Below are positions 1 through 5,275 of a stretch of 5,864 bases of DNA, one piece after another (positions within the stretch are counted from its first letter, which is position 1; each line of letters begins with the position of its first letter). The DNA is from Nitrospirae bacterium GWC2_42_7. Its GTDB lineage: Bacteria > Nitrospirota > Thermodesulfovibrionia > Thermodesulfovibrionales > UBA6898. The stretch covers positions 8,790-14,653 of the forward strand of contig MHDW01000012.1 of the NCBI GenBank assembly GCA_001803645.1, written 5' to 3'. The notes under the pieces are model-generated. The model was not told where the DNA came from. It saw only the letters and a list, made by a program, of their open reading frames with translations, and made no database searches. The position numbers and the translations under genes are program-made.

Positions 1-860
1 GTGTAATTGGCACTCCAATGCCGATGGATCGGATAAAGCCTTCTATTGCAGAACTCACACAACATATCGGTAAGGCCAGTTTTTTTGATACTGCAAAGGC
101 AATTATGACCACAGATACTTTTCCGAAGATATTCCATAAAAAGATAAAGATCGGAGACCAGACAGGAGTCATAGCAGGGATCTGCAAAGGTGCAGGAATG
201 ATAGCGCCAAATATGGCGACAATGCTATGTTTTATTCTGACTGACATAGCCGTGGAACAGAAGACCATGAACCAGATGCTGAAGAAATCGGTAAATAGAT
301 CATTTAATCGGATAACCATTGATGGCGATATGTCAACGAACGATACAGTTCTCCTAATGTCAAATGGCTATATCTGCAATAAACCTATTACAGAAGATTC
401 AAAGCATGTTAATGATTTTCAGTCAGCGCTCGATGAGATAACCTACAATCTGTCCTCACTTATAGTAAAAGACGGGGAAGGCGCTACTAAGACCATAGAG
501 GTCTATGTTAAAAACGCTAAGAATGAGTCTGCTGCAGAAAAAGCAGCATTTTCTGTTGCAAACTCCAATCTGGTTAAAACTGCAATTTACGGGAATGACC
601 CAAACTGGGGGAGAATAATGGCTGCACTCGGTTATTCCGGAGTTGGATTCAATGAAACAAAAACAGATATATTTTTCAATAATGTAAAAGTCGTAAAGAA
701 CGGGATATCTAATAATAAAGATATGGAAGCAACCAAAACTTTAAAGAAAAACAAGATAAAAATAATTATTGATCTTCATTCCGGCAGATCCTCTGCCAAA
801 GTGCTAACCTGTGACCTGACAGAAAAATATGTTCAGATCAACGCTGAATATAAGACCTGA
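1..860 (+). CDS. argJ: Glutamate N-acetyltransferase / amino-acid N-acetyltransferase ArgJ, 5'-truncated by window edge
   Basis: ArgJ moves the acetyl group from N-acetylornithine to glutamate in the cyclic arginine pathway (cytoplasm); many family members also make N-acetylglutamate from acetyl-CoA. The reading frame is open from base 3 and already encodes family sequence before the first ATG at 18 (VIGTPMPMDRI, the family's G-V-I-G-x-x-L-P-M block), so the ATG at 18 is internal, not the start. Numbering from that Met, the self-cleavage motif KGAGMIAPNMATML lies at 57-70; the Thr of the A-T pair (codon 219-221) is the expected autocatalytic nucleophile that starts the beta chain. Other hallmarks are TIDGDMSTNDT (100-110), KDGEGATK (151-158), DPNWGRI (194-200) and the C-terminal INAEYKT. 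Against a usual length near 400 residues, roughly 110-120 N-terminal residues lie outside the window. The sequence does not show whether it is mono- or bifunctional. The identification is secure. Confidence 0.97.
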   Translation, partial: VIGTPMPMDRIKPSIAELTQHIGKASFFDTAKAIMTTDTFPKIFHKKIKIGDQTGVIAGICKGAGMIAPNMATMLCFILTDIAVEQKTMNQMLKKSVNRSFNRITIDGDMSTNDTVLLMSNGYICNKPITEDSKHVNDFQSALDEITYNLSSLIVKDGEGATKTIEVYVKNAKNESAAEKAAFSVANSNLVKTAIYGNDPNWGRIMAALGYSGVGFNETKTDIFFNNVKVVKNGISNNKDMEATKTLKKNKIKIIIDLHSGRSSAKVLTCDLTEKYVQINAEYKT

Positions 861-863
861 TTT

Positions 864-885
864 GCCAGCTTGCAAGCTTGCAGGC
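864..885. repeat. Nested palindromes / hairpin after argJ
   Basis: Two overlapping perfect 12-bp palindromes, AGCTTGCAAGCT (867-878) and TGCAAGCTTGCA (871-882), lie just after the argJ stop. As RNA the second extends to a 7-bp stem (868-874 with 879-885, including one U-G pair) around a 4-nt loop. No run of T follows (TTAAC comes next), so a classical intrinsic terminator is not supported. It may be a weak transcript-end or processing hairpin, or a degenerate dispersed repeat. Confidence 0.4.
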
Positions 886-923
886 TTAACAGCTATTCAA
901 TTTTGTGATATCCTTTATTTGAC

Positions 924-1916
924 ATGCCAGAACTAAGATTAAACCTAATTACAAGGGAATGGGTGATCATAGCTAATGAACGGGCCAAAAGGCCGGATGA
1001 GTTCAGAAAACTGAAGAATAAGAAAAACACCCCGGAATATCTTGATACCTGCCCTTTCTGTCCCGGCAACGAAGGCCGGACCCCCGAAGAAGTAATGCGC
1101 ATACCTGATGGAAAAGGCTGGAAAGTAAGAGTAACACCGAACAAATTTCCCGCTCTTTCAACAGATGGACAACGCGAACGTAAAAACGAAGGTATAAGGC
1201 ATCTCGTAACAGGAGTGGGAAGGCATGAAGTTGTAATTGAATCACCTCTTCATAATCTCTCCATGCCCCTGATGGACATAGAAAATATTGCAAACATTAT
1301 ACGTACATGCAGGGAAAGATTTGTTGAGATATATAAAGATCCGCGCATTGAACATGTGATCATCTTCAAAAATTTCGGCGAAGGGGCAGGCACATCCCTT
1401 GAGCATCCCCATATGCAGATAATAGGAACACCGGTAACCCCGATCCAGGTTAGAAGCAGGATCGAAGAAGGCACAAGATATTTCGACAATACAGGTGAAT
1501 GCCTCATCTGCGCTACCTTGAAAGATGAGCTCTCAGACGGAAGAAGGCTAATACTGAACACTGAAAACTTCGTGACTTTTATCCCCTATGCAGCCCTCTC
1601 ACCTTTTCATACATGGATATTTCCAAAACTTCATTGCGCAACCTTCAGCAGTATAACCGAAGAAGAGATATACGACCTTTCTTTCAGTCTTAAAACAATC
1701 CTTTCAAAATACTATTTCGGTCTTGAAAACCCTGCATTCAACCTCGTTATCCGTTCACAGAACCCGAAAGAATGCGCTTCCGAATATTTCCATTGGTATA
1801 TCAGCATTGTACCCAGGGTGATACAAACAGCAGGCTTTGAGTTAGGTTCAGGTATGTATATAAACACCGCCATACCTGAGGAAAGCGCCGAATTCCTCAG
1901 AAATACAAAAGTTTAG
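924..1916 (+). CDS. galT: GalT-family hexose-1-phosphate nucleotidylyltransferase (galactose-1-phosphate uridylyltransferase)
   Basis: A 330-residue HIT-superfamily enzyme that transfers a nucleotidyl group between sugar phosphates through a histidine-nucleotide intermediate; the classical reaction is UDP-glucose + galactose-1-P (Leloir pathway, cytoplasm). Expected zinc ligands are C43 and C46 (CPFC), H110 (ESPLH) and H161; the active-site motif is HPHMQ at 161-165, with H163 the predicted nucleophile. GRHEVVIE (99-106), FKNFGEGAGTS (148-158), a second CxxC (C193/C196) and FHWYISIVPR (289-298) also fit. The N-terminus (PELRLNLITREWVIIA) is typical of the family, which supports the ATG at 924; a stop at 906-908 in the same frame leaves no other ATG/GTG/TTG start. 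No Shine-Dalgarno sequence precedes it. No galK or galE is present in the window, so the true substrate could be another hexose phosphate, as in the related ADP-glucose:phosphate adenylyltransferases. The gene converges with hypB, only 26 bp away. Confidence 0.9.
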   Translation: MPELRLNLITREWVIIANERAKRPDEFRKLKNKKNTPEYLDTCPFCPGNEGRTPEEVMRIPDGKGWKVRVTPNKFPALSTDGQRERKNEGIRHLVTGVGRHEVVIESPLHNLSMPLMDIENIANIIRTCRERFVEIYKDPRIEHVIIFKNFGEGAGTSLEHPHMQIIGTPVTPIQVRSRIEEGTRYFDNTGECLICATLKDELSDGRRLILNTENFVTFIPYAALSPFHTWIFPKLHCATFSSITEEEIYDLSFSLKTILSKYYFGLENPAFNLVIRSQNPKECASEYFHWYISIVPRVIQTAGFELGSGMYINTAIPEESAEFLRNTKV

Positions 1917-1942
1917 ACAACAAATCACAAATAAATGCTGTC

Positions 1943-2590
1943 TCAGCCCTTTTCTGTCTTGTTACTAAGCCATTTGACCCAGTCTGCTATGCCCTCCCCT
2001 GTCTTGCACGAGACCTCAAATATCATAATATTGGGATTCAGGGACAGGGCATCTCTTTTGATCTTGTTAATATCAACATCCAGATAGGGCGCCAGATCTA
2101 TCTTGTTAAGCAGGAGGGCTGAAGATTCCTGGAACATCAAAGGGTATTTAAGAGGCTTATCATGGCCTTCAGTAATACTTAGCAGCATAACCTTCATGTC
2201 TTCACCTACTTTGAATTCAGCAGGACATACAAGGTTTCCTACATTTTCAATAAAAACAACGTTCAGTTCATTAAGAGGAAGTTCTTTTATCACTTCATTG
2301 ATCATGTTCGCATCCAGATGGCATGCGCCTCCGGTATTTATTTGTATCACAGGAACACCGAATCTCCCGATCCTTTCTGCATCATCACTTCCGGCTATAT
2401 CCCCTTCAATTACACCTATCTTCAAGTCTGTTTTCTCTGAAAGGGTCTTTTCGAGAAGAGATGTCTTTCCAGCGCCAGGAGCACTCATAAGATTGACAAC
2501 AAATACACCTGCATCATCAAATATCCTGCGGTTCTCCTGTGCAATTCTCTCATTTGCCTCGAGTATCTTGGCCACAACCTTAATTTTCAT
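1943..2590 (-). CDS. hypB: Hydrogenase nickel-incorporation GTPase HypB
   Basis: HypB is a SIMIBI-class GTPase that, with HypA, loads Ni2+ into the [NiFe]-hydrogenase active site during maturation in the cytoplasm. The 215-residue product shows a Walker A/P-loop APGAGKTS (37-44), IEGDIAGSDDAERI (61-74), the G-domain metal site C90-H91 (GGACHLDA) with C122 (NLVCPAEF), EGHDKPLKYPLMF (141-153), the guanine-specificity motif NKID (162-165) and SCKTGEG (194-200). It lacks the N-terminal CxxCGC nickel-binding motif of E. coli-type HypB and has no His-rich storage stretch, so it is the short form that relies on the G-domain site. The start is supported by a Shine-Dalgarno sequence AAGGGAG (2599-2605) 8 nt upstream. 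It follows hypA in the same direction after a 229-bp gap containing a hairpin repeat, so it may be in the same operon or have its own promoter. No terminator is visible before convergent galT. Confidence 0.96.
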   Translation of the reverse strand: MKIKVVAKILEANERIAQENRRIFDDAGVFVVNLMSAPGAGKTSLLEKTLSEKTDLKIGVIEGDIAGSDDAERIGRFGVPVIQINTGGACHLDANMINEVIKELPLNELNVVFIENVGNLVCPAEFKVGEDMKVMLLSITEGHDKPLKYPLMFQESSALLLNKIDLAPYLDVDINKIKRDALSLNPNIMIFEVSCKTGEGIADWVKWLSNKTEKG

Positions 2591-2598
2591 TCAGTTAA

Positions 2599-2605
2599 CT
2601 CCCTT
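2599..2605 (-). promoter_or_regulatory. Ribosome binding site of hypB
   Basis: The minus strand reads AAGGGAG, 8 nt before the hypB ATG. It fixes the start at 2590 and contrasts with the plus-strand genes here, which lack such a site. Confidence 0.7.
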
Positions 2606-2622
2606 AATTGTAAATATATCCT

Positions 2623-2635
2623 GATGTAGTACATC
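2623..2635. promoter_or_regulatory. Candidate operator dyad upstream of hypB
   Basis: A perfect inverted repeat, GATGTA-G-TACATC (6+1+6), centred about 39 bp before the hypB start. On the minus strand it lies directly upstream of a -10-like TATATT (2613-2618), a position where a dimeric regulator could act. No convincing -35 accompanies that hexamer, and a start point there would fall almost on the ribosome binding site. The regulatory role is therefore a guess from position and symmetry. Confidence 0.25.
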
Positions 2636-2693
2636 CAATGGTTCTTTACTTTAGCCATTACAATGAAAGGCCCTTGACAGTGCATAAATGGCA

Positions 2694-2748
2694 GTCATTG
2701 CGGCTTGTCCGCAATCCTTCTGAAAGATTCCAGACAAGCTGGAATGAC
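2694..2748. repeat. REP-like palindromic repeat (two mirrored hairpins) between hypA and hypB
   Basis: A 55-bp imperfect palindrome centred on 2721: the 27-bp arms begin GTCATT and end GAATGAC, and match at 22 of 27 positions. Each arm is itself a hairpin. Hairpin 1 is ATTGCGG/CCGCAAT (2697-2703 with 2709-2715, loop CTTGT); hairpin 2 is ATTCCAG/CTGGAAT (2727-2733 with 2739-2745, loop ACAAG). The arms differ at stem positions on both sides of each loop yet each stem pairs perfectly, so the differences are compensatory. This is the architecture of REP/BIME-type dispersed repeats. Copy number elsewhere in the genome cannot be seen here. It may stabilise or process the hypA-hypB transcript. Confidence 0.7.
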
Positions 2749-2819
2749 AATCATAAGGAAAGGGATTTACGACTTACTACACTAAATACTATGTCCTTTC
2801 AGTTTTATCATATGTGAGT

Positions 2820-3164
2820 CTACGAAACCTCCATGTCTATTATGTCCATTTCACGGCCTGATATTATATTGAATGAATTGCTATTGCAGACCGGGCAGGA
2901 CAAGATATATTCCTCATCCACTGTGAACTTACTGCTACAATCACTGCATTCACCAGAGACCGGCACTTCCTCAATATTCAATAAAGCAGTATCTGCAAGT
3001 GAATCCTTTTTGATCGCATCGAATGAAAAAATCAGGGCGTCAGGCATAATGCCCGACGCCCTTCCTATCTTTAAGTTAATAGCTTCTATTTTGCTGTAGC
3101 CGCTCTTCCTGCACTGCTCAGTTGCGATATTAAGCAGGTCAAGAGCGATCGAAACCTCATGCAT
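2820..3164 (-). CDS. hypA: Hydrogenase/urease nickel-incorporation metallochaperone HypA
   Basis: HypA is a small nickel chaperone that works with HypB to deliver Ni2+ to [NiFe]-hydrogenase (and in some species to urease). The family's invariant N-terminus MHE (H2 is the nickel ligand) appears at the ATG at 3164-3162, giving a 114-residue protein of normal length; the same frame extends upstream to an ATG at 3221, but that would add 19 unrelated basic residues and is rejected. The zinc site is C73/C76 (CSDC) and C90/C93 (CPVC), and the C-terminus SGREMDIIDMEV is typical. A ribosome binding site AAGGG (3170-3174) lies 5 nt upstream, inside the end of the YtxH-like gene, whose stop is separated from this ATG by one base; translation is probably coupled. 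An unusually strong hairpin lies within the coding region (3034-3062). Confidence 0.96.
   Translation of the reverse strand: MHEVSIALDLLNIATEQCRKSGYSKIEAINLKIGRASGIMPDALIFSFDAIKKDSLADTALLNIEEVPVSGECSDCSSKFTVDEEYILSCPVCNSNSFNIISGREMDIIDMEVS
3034..3062 (-). repeat. Strong hairpin inside hypA coding sequence
   Basis: Outer arms AGGGCGTC (3034-3041) and GACGCCCT (3055-3062), inner arms GGCAT (3043-3047) and ATGCC (3049-3053), with a single A/C mismatch (3042/3054) on the plus strand. In the minus-strand mRNA that mismatch becomes a U-G wobble, giving a continuous stem of about 12 bp with a 5-nt loop. It encodes residues of the conserved RASGIMPDAL segment. No T-run follows, so it is not a terminator; an mRNA structural role is possible but unproven. 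Confidence 0.6.
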
Positions 3165-3165
3165 C

Positions 3166-3474
3166 CTATCCCTTAGAAAGCTTCTCCTTTTCTTTTTCGT
3201 AAGCATCTTTTCCTGCATCAACAGCAGCTTTCACCAGAGATTTTTTCTCTTCATAATATCCCTTGCTTTCGTCAACTGCAGCACTGACCTTGTCCTTTGC
3301 CTTATGGACATATTCTGTGCTCTTTTCCTTTACCTCATCTGCCAACTCTTTTATCTTCTGCCTTGTCTCTTGTCCGGACTGGGGAGCAAGCAGAAGTGCA
3401 ATGCCTGCACCTACTACACCACCCAGAAGAAATGACAGAAGCACTGAACCTGAACTATAACCTTCGTCTCTCAT
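3166..3474 (-). CDS. YtxH-like small envelope/stress protein
   Basis: A 102-residue protein with one hydrophobic N-terminal segment (about residues 10-30) containing the YtxH/GvpP-family signature, a glycine-rich LLGGVVGAGIALLLAP helix followed by SGQETR. Residues 35-102 are highly charged and predicted helical. They include a near-duplicate block (VSAAVDESKGYYEEKKSL then VKAAVDAGKDAYEKEKEKL), giving an amphipathic, LEA-like repeat. The likely topology is a single membrane anchor with a soluble helical tail. Family members are general-stress or envelope proteins of unknown biochemical role. The start is supported by AAGGAGA (3481-3487) 6 nt upstream, and its ATG overlaps the stop of the DUF948 gene (ATGA, 3471-3474). 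Its own stop is one base from the hypA ATG, so it is the middle gene of a coupled trio. Confidence 0.85.
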   Translation of the reverse strand: MRDEGYSSGSVLLSFLLGGVVGAGIALLLAPQSGQETRQKIKELADEVKEKSTEYVHKAKDKVSAAVDESKGYYEEKKSLVKAAVDAGKDAYEKEKEKLSKG

Positions 3475-3854
3475 TTTCTTTCTCCTTTATTCATAAGATT
3501 GGTTAATAAAAACTTTATTCCGGCGATTATGCCTGTTCTTAAGCTTAAAGCTTTAATCGACATCGATGAACTCATGTTCCCTGCTAATCCGCTTATGCTG
3601 TGTATGGTCTGTCCGACTTCGCTGACAGAGCCTGAGAACCTTCTGATATCTTCAGTAATATCATTTACATTGTCAGATATATTATGAATGCTTTTAAGTG
3701 AGCTCTGCATTTCTTCAAGAGCAGGATTTAGCCTGTCCTCCACAGTCCTTCTCAGAGAGATGATCGTCCGTTTTGCCTCTATGAGCAGAGGGACCAAAAA
3801 TACAGCTATAGCCAGCACCGAAAGAGTCAGTATTATTGATAGTATGTTGTCCAT
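3471..3854 (-). CDS. DUF948-type single-pass membrane protein
   Basis: A 127-residue protein with an N-terminal transmembrane helix (about 4-25, NILSIILTLSVLAIAVFLVP). A long amphipathic helical/coiled-coil region (about 28-95) follows, with spaced S/N/I/V heptad-like positions resembling the linker of methyl-accepting proteins, and then a short C-terminal segment (IIAGIKFLLTNLMNKGERK). This is the usual form of DUF948 proteins, often encoded beside YtxH-like proteins, as here; the biochemical function is unknown. A near-perfect ribosome binding site AAGGAGG (3859-3865) lies 4 nt before the ATG, confirming the start. It is the first gene of the minus-strand operon, with an extended -10 promoter just upstream (3875-3883). 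The coiled region could also be read as a fragment of a chemoreceptor, but there is no signalling-domain motif and the length fits DUF948. Confidence 0.8.
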   Translation of the reverse strand: MDNILSIILTLSVLAIAVFLVPLLIEAKRTIISLRRTVEDRLNPALEEMQSSLKSIHNISDNVNDITEDIRRFSGSVSEVGQTIHSISGLAGNMSSSMSIKALSLRTGIIAGIKFLLTNLMNKGERK

Positions 3855-3858
3855 TATT

Positions 3859-3865
3859 CCTCCTT
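3859..3865 (-). promoter_or_regulatory. Strong ribosome binding site of the DUF948 gene
   Basis: The minus strand reads AAGGAGG, the full anti-16S complement, 4 nt before the ATG at 3854. It decides the start and suggests high translation of the first gene of the operon. Confidence 0.8.
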
Positions 3866-3874
3866 GGATAATAC

Positions 3875-3883
3875 ATTATATCA
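3875..3883 (-). promoter_or_regulatory. Extended -10 promoter for the DUF948-YtxH-hypA operon
   Basis: The minus strand reads TGATATAAT, a consensus -10 hexamer (3875-3880) with the TGn extension. No good -35 is seen at 16-18 bp; an A-run lies upstream, and extended -10 promoters can do without a -35. Transcription would begin near 3868, leaving a leader of only about 14 nt that still contains the ribosome binding site. The left arm of the inverted-repeat element begins about 70 bp upstream. Confidence 0.5.
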
Positions 3884-3950
3884 CAGTTTTTTTTATCAGT
3901 CCTGAAAATATAGGTATTTTTACATCTACTGACATAAAATATAAAATGAT

Positions 3951-4128
3951 GAAAAATGGGGGGATGAAGAATAAACACAATAACGATTTCTTTAAATAAT
4001 AAATCTTCTCGTTTCAGGAAAAGGAGAAGTACAAGACTGCTCTTGAGCGAAATAATCATCAGGTTACGGTGTGCAGTCCGAATAATCATGTCGATTTATT
4101 GTGTTTATGAGGCATCCCACCATTTTTC
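3951..4128. mobile_element. MITE-like element with 33-bp terminal inverted repeats (candidate)
   Basis: The left arm (3951-3983) and the reverse complement of the right arm (4096-4128) match at 28 of 33 bases: a shared GAAAAATGG, one mismatch, GGGATG, four mismatches (AAGA against CCTC), then ATAAACACAATAA. The 112-bp interior has its own dyads: CTTCTC/GAGAAG (4005-4010, 4024-4029), GACTGC/GCAGTC (4035-4040, 4073-4078), GCTC-TT-GAGC (4039-4048), plus a direct repeat AATAATCAT (4051-4059 and 4081-4089). No transposase is encoded, so if mobile it would be non-autonomous. I could not find a convincing target-site duplication, which weakens the mobile reading; a structured RNA or an old, decayed insertion remains possible. 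Confidence 0.5.
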
Positions 4129-4138
4129 TGTTTTTATT

Positions 4139-4170
4139 TTGGCCAGATGTGAGGTATTTTATGTTATTCT
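4139..4170 (+). promoter_or_regulatory. Weak candidate promoter for ribD-mazG
   Basis: TGTTATTCT (4162-4170) resembles an extended -10, and TTGGCC (4139-4144) is -35-like, but the spacing of 20 bp is too long; TATGTT (4160-4165) would give 15 bp. If the extended -10 is used, transcription would begin at or almost at the ribD ATG, implying a leaderless message, which agrees with the lack of a ribosome binding site. Speculative. Confidence 0.2.
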
Positions 4171-4178
4171 TTTAAGTC

Positions 4179-5252
4179 ATGAAAGATGAATTCTTCATAA
4201 AAAGAGCCCTGTTACTTGCTGCACGCGCCAAGGGCAGGACAAGTCCCAACCCTATGGTGGGTGCCCTGATCGTAAAAAATGGGAAGATCATTTCAGAGGG
4301 GTTTCATAAAAAAGCAGGTACGCCTCATGCAGAGATCATCGCAATTGAGAATGCAGGGGAAAAGGCGAAGGGTTCTGCACTTTATGTGAGCCTTGAGCCC
4401 TGCTGTCATAAAGACAAGAGGACCCCGCCCTGCACCCAAAAAATAATATCTTCCGGTATAAAAAAAGTTGTAATTGCGATAAAAGATCCGAATCCAAAGG
4501 TATCAGGGAAAGGGATCTCAGAACTGAAAGGCGCAGGAATAGAGGTCATCTCAGGGGTTCTGGAAGAAAAGGCAGAGAAATTAAATGAGTCTTATATTAA
4601 ATATATTACAACCGGGATGCCATTTGTGATCATGAAAACAGCAATGACTCTTGACGGGAAAATAGCAACTCCTGACGGACAGTCGAAATGGATAACTGGT
4701 GAGACCTCAAGAAAGATGGTCCATCGCCTCAGAAGCAGTGTTGATGCAGTTATGACCGCAATCGGCACTGTTAAGGCTGATGATCCGAGTTTAACAGCGC
4801 GCATTAGAGGCGGGAAAAATCCGACAAAGATCATTATTGACCCCGATCTGAAAATCGCTATGAATGCCAATATCCTCAAATCACCGGCCGATACGATAAT
4901 CGTCACAAGGGTGAGCAACAATAAATCAAATAAACTTGAATTATCAGGCACTAAGCTTATTTACTATCAAGATATACTTGAACTTAATTGGTTGATAAAA
5001 ATTCTTGTAAGAGAGGGAATTACTTCAATTCTTATAGAAGGCGGTTCATCGCTCAATTCTTATGCCCTCAGAGATGGCATTGTTGATAAATTGATGGTTT
5101 TTATCGCTCCAAAGATAATAGGGGGAAAAGATTCATTCACTCCTGTTGGCGGTAATTTCTTCAGAAAGCTTGAAGATGCTTACAGGATAAAGGGCTTTAA
5201 AGTCAGAAATATCGGAGAAGATATTCTGATAGAAGGCTATATTCAGAAGTAA
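4179..5252 (+). CDS. ribD: Bifunctional diaminohydroxyphosphoribosylaminopyrimidine deaminase / 5-amino-6-(5-phosphoribosylamino)uracil reductase RibD
   Basis: RibD carries out the second and third steps of riboflavin synthesis: zinc-dependent deamination of the pyrimidine, then NADPH-dependent reduction of the ribose. The 357-residue protein has both domains. The deaminase domain (about 1-145) shows TSPNPMVGA (21-29), the zinc and catalytic residues PHAE (H50, E52) and EPCCHKDKRTPPC (C75, C85). The reductase domain (about 148-357) shows MKTAMTLDGKIAT (152-164), SKWITG (169-174), GTVKADDPSLT (196-206), the cofactor-site EGGSSLN (287-293) and APKIIGG (310-316). Length is normal and nothing is broken. 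The ATG at 4179 gives the usual short lead-in to the first helix; only a weak TTAAG-like sequence precedes it. No other rib genes are in the window. It is followed in the same direction by mazG after 23 bp, so the two are likely co-transcribed. Confidence 0.97.
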   Translation: MKDEFFIKRALLLAARAKGRTSPNPMVGALIVKNGKIISEGFHKKAGTPHAEIIAIENAGEKAKGSALYVSLEPCCHKDKRTPPCTQKIISSGIKKVVIAIKDPNPKVSGKGISELKGAGIEVISGVLEEKAEKLNESYIKYITTGMPFVIMKTAMTLDGKIATPDGQSKWITGETSRKMVHRLRSSVDAVMTAIGTVKADDPSLTARIRGGKNPTKIIIDPDLKIAMNANILKSPADTIIVTRVSNNKSNKLELSGTKLIYYQDILELNWLIKILVREGITSILIEGGSSLNSYALRDGIVDKLMVFIAPKIIGGKDSFTPVGGNFFRKLEDAYRIKGFKVRNIGEDILIEGYIQK

Positions 5253-5275
5253 TTAGCGGCCATATTATCATACAA

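Larger units (their letters stand above)
3855..4178. other. Intergenic region between divergent DUF948 operon and ribD
   Basis: No protein-coding gene is supported in this 324-bp stretch. From left to right it holds the ribosome binding site and promoter of the DUF948-YtxH-hypA operon, an A/T-rich spacer with a run of eight or more T (from 3887), a 178-bp inverted-repeat element (3951-4128), and a 50-bp A/T-rich leader before ribD. I looked for an FMN riboswitch upstream of ribD and saw none of its conserved blocks. Confidence 0.7.

Noticed and set aside
18..20. ATG at 18 as the argJ start
   Set aside because: The frame is open to the window edge and the residues before it already match ArgJ; the family's N-terminal third is missing, so this Met is internal.
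1917..1942. Bidirectional terminator between convergent galT and hypB
   Set aside because: The 26-bp gap contains no stem-loop or T-run; if termination occurs here it is not by a visible intrinsic terminator.
2103..2624. Plus-strand open frame of 173 codons opposite hypB
   Set aside because: It is the antisense shadow of hypB, whose minus-strand motifs are unmistakable; serine/threonine/phenylalanine-rich translation is typical of such shadows.
2758..2800. Possible terminator hairpin after hypA (GAAAGG with CCTTTC)
   Set aside because: The 6-bp stem encloses about 31 nt with only weak inner pairing and no downstream T-run on the minus strand.
3165..3221. Upstream in-frame extension of hypA to an ATG at 3221
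   Set aside because: It would add 19 basic residues before the invariant MHE nickel-binding N-terminus and overlap most of the end of the YtxH-like gene; the ATG at 3164 has its own ribosome binding site.
3715..4089. Minus-strand open frame of 124 codons across the intergenic region
   Set aside because: It overlaps the DUF948 start, promoter and inverted-repeat element out of frame; the translation has no family resemblance and no ribosome binding site.
4003..4110. Short open frame inside the inverted-repeat element with a stretch (KYKTALERNNHQVTVCS) faintly like a response-regulator receiver domain
   Set aside because: Only about 35 codons, no start codon, no ribosome binding site, and it ends in the inverted-repeat arm; the likeness is too short to separate from chance.
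4129..4178. FMN riboswitch upstream of ribD
   Set aside because: None of the conserved RFN-element blocks is present, and the 50-bp leader after the inverted-repeat element is too short and A/T-rich.
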